Below are positions 56,539-57,794 of a DNA stretch of 57,794 bases, piece by piece; the first letter of the stretch is position 1, and each line of letters begins with the position of its first letter. Under the pieces are notes generated by a model. It saw only the letters and a list, made by a program, of their open reading frames with translations, was not told where the DNA came from and did no database searches. The DNA is from Gnetum montanum (lineage: Eukaryota > Streptophyta > Gnetopsida > Gnetales > Gnetaceae), in assembly GCA_015680685.1 (NCBI GenBank), contig MNCI01005810.1, positions 870,660-928,453 on the forward strand. The letters run 5' to 3'. The translations under genes were made by a program, and so were the position numbers.

Positions 56539-57045
56539 GCCCCTATCCTCATTTTGTTCAACCCTTCTTTATGATTGTCAGATGGTGTTTTGTCCTATTT
56601 CTAGGTTTGGTATCCTCTGTTTGTTTTGGTCATCAAAGTTATCTTGCGTGGGTCTCCCTCTAATAATGTCTACATATTCTCTACATTTTTCATGTATCAT
56701 CTTGTTGATCTTTGCCTCGATTTCATCTGGTGATTTTAGTATTGGCAAAGGTAGGGATGGTTTCACCTCCTCAAGATGAGTTGATTTCTTCTCTTTATGA
56801 TTATGGACCTTTGTTACTTCAAGAGTTTGGTCCTGTTGAGATTTTTCAACACTCTCCCATTTGGCTATTTCTCCTTCTTCTTTTGCTACCTACTTAATAA
56901 GCTCTTGGAATTGATGGTTTCGTAGTTCATATAGTTGACCTGGGGCATACATCCCTAAGGTCTCCCTTGTTTCATTATAGAGCCCATCCATGATGTGATA
57001 CATTAGCCTTTCCTCGGAGAACCCATGGCCTAGGCATTTGTTTAA
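56539..57045 (-). pseudogene. Gag middle part of the gag-only minus element
   Basis: On the minus strand: GHGFSEERLMYHIMDGLYNETRETLGMYAPGQLYEL, then WVAKEEGEIAKWESVEKSQQ, KSTHLEEVKPSLPLPILK and EIEAKINKMIHEKCREYVDIIRGRP. It matches 1030-1650 in order. It ends at the inserted gag-pol element on the left and at another inserted LTR on the right. Confidence 0.75.
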
Positions 57046-57794
57046 CAAAGAGCAGTGATATCAGGTACAAGATATCAGGTCTAATGAATCTTGATATTGG
57101 ACCCCTGATATCAAACCCTCGATATCAGACCCCCAATATCAGGTACATGATATCGCGGCCTGACAAGCGATATCAGATACGTGATATTGTGGTTCCTATG
57201 TGAGCCTATAAATACACAATTGAGCACATGGGAAAGTAATATTAAGTTAGTGTTAGAGTAGGATCTTTTTGTCAATTTTTCCTCTCAACCCTTTCCCCAG
57301 TGCATGCATGCCCACAGTGTGATGATTGTAATTGTATGGAACCTTTATTCTAGTGTGACGTACTTGGACACGCACATGACCAGCAATAAAGATCAAGATT
57401 ACTTCATCGTTGCAGCATTCACTTAATTTTAATTGCTATTTATTGCTTTTGTAATTAATATCTCTCTACCCTTATTTCCTATCCCTATTAGTAAACGCGA
57501 AATGAGTATGACTTAATCACGAGCATTTAAGTGTGACTACCTGGTATCCCAGTAGCGTACCTAGGACATGCGTTTGGTAATCCCAATGGTAGTACATGAG
57601 GTCCAAGATGTGTATGGATGATTAAGGATGGATGCTCATTGTACTTAGGCTAGCTTAGACTCTCTTCACCCTTTCCCTCTTAGTTAAAACAAGTTACTTT
57701 CCATTGCCTCTAGGAGTAGCACTAGTTTAGGACCACATCATACACCTCACTCTGGACTAAACCATACGTGACAAAGCAAATACTAGTCTAGGTG
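57046..57794 (+). repeat. Athila-like LTR inserted in gag, runs off the window
   Basis: The start is decayed (CAAAGAGC aligned with TGATGAGC) and placed where the flanking gag text breaks off. U3 of about 160 bp contains six exact GATATC hexamers plus variants. TATA box 57206-57213. R-U5 is the subtype of 29144 and 40483, ending at the window edge within the CACTCTGGACTAAACC segment. Whether an internal region follows cannot be seen. Confidence 0.82.

Larger units (their letters stand above)
42714..57794 (-). mobile_element. Gag-only Athila-like element, host of two nested insertions, incomplete
   Basis: Minus-strand element read from right to left. Its own sequence in the window is 57045-56539 and 46645-42714; the rest is inserted. 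Remaining order: middle of gag, (inserted element), gag C-terminal part, T-rich stretch, conserved noncoding region, polypurine tract, 3-prime LTR 42714-43699. Its 5-prime LTR and gag start lie past the right edge. Like the element at 1-3285 it has no pol between gag and the noncoding region. It is inserted in the 3-prime LTR of the element to its left (left target pentamer TATGT, 42709-42713). Confidence 0.8.

Noticed and set aside
46641-56543. Perfect target duplication of the nested gag-pol element
   Set aside because: CCTCT and GCCCC agree at only two of five positions; only the comparison with the uninterrupted gag supports the boundaries.

Overview
The window looks like a repeat-dominated stretch of nuclear DNA from a land plant with a large genome. 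A gymnosperm-like or similarly bloated genome is my guess; the sequence does not prove it. I see no intact host gene, rRNA, tRNA or CRISPR array. The only host-derived coding relic I recognise is a broken very-long-chain 3-ketoacyl-CoA synthase (KCS) fragment near 24.3-25.0 kb. Almost everything else is LTR retrotransposon sequence in advanced decay. Many stops sit where CAA, CAG, CGA or TGG would be expected, and LTR pairs are clearly diverged, so these are old, probably methylated copies.

Layout. (1) 1-3285, minus strand: an Athila-like Ty3/gypsy element carrying gag only, with a tRNA-Asp primer site and its 5-prime LTR at 2372-3285. (2) 3778-10112, plus strand: a complete but dead Ty1/copia element (SIRE/Maximus-like pol) with both LTRs and a near-perfect target duplication. 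(3) 10941-22488, plus strand: a Tat-like gag-protease element without reverse transcriptase or integrase, flanked by about 2 kb LTRs. Its right LTR is interrupted by a solo LTR of a related family (20602-22324). (4) 22489-29143: lower-copy DNA with the KCS pseudogene and a 0.42 kb tandem duplication. (5) 29144-42713, plus strand: an Athila-like gag-pol element followed by a U3-like promoter block, a third degenerate ORF resembling the putative plant transposon protein family plus coiled coil, and a 3-prime LTR. (6) 42714 to past the end, minus strand: a second gag-only element inserted in that 3-prime LTR. (7) 46646-56538, plus strand: a full gag-pol Athila-like element inserted in the gag of (6). 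(8) 57046 onward: another LTR inserted in the same gag. The nesting order is therefore (5), then (6), then (7) and (8).

How the parts relate. The gag-only elements (1 and 6) share LTR ends, the primer site (seen in 1), gag and the 3-prime noncoding region with the gag-pol elements (5 and 7). They have lost pol and gained a conserved ORF tail, as expected of parasites mobilised by gag-pol relatives. The most unusual pattern is in the LTRs. The Athila-like copies keep a recognisable R-U5 and the same ends, but their 45-190 bp U3 regions are built from arrays of short palindromic words that differ between copies (GATATC-type, CATCGATG-type and others). The unrelated copia and Tat-like LTRs here also carry U3 arrays of their own short words.
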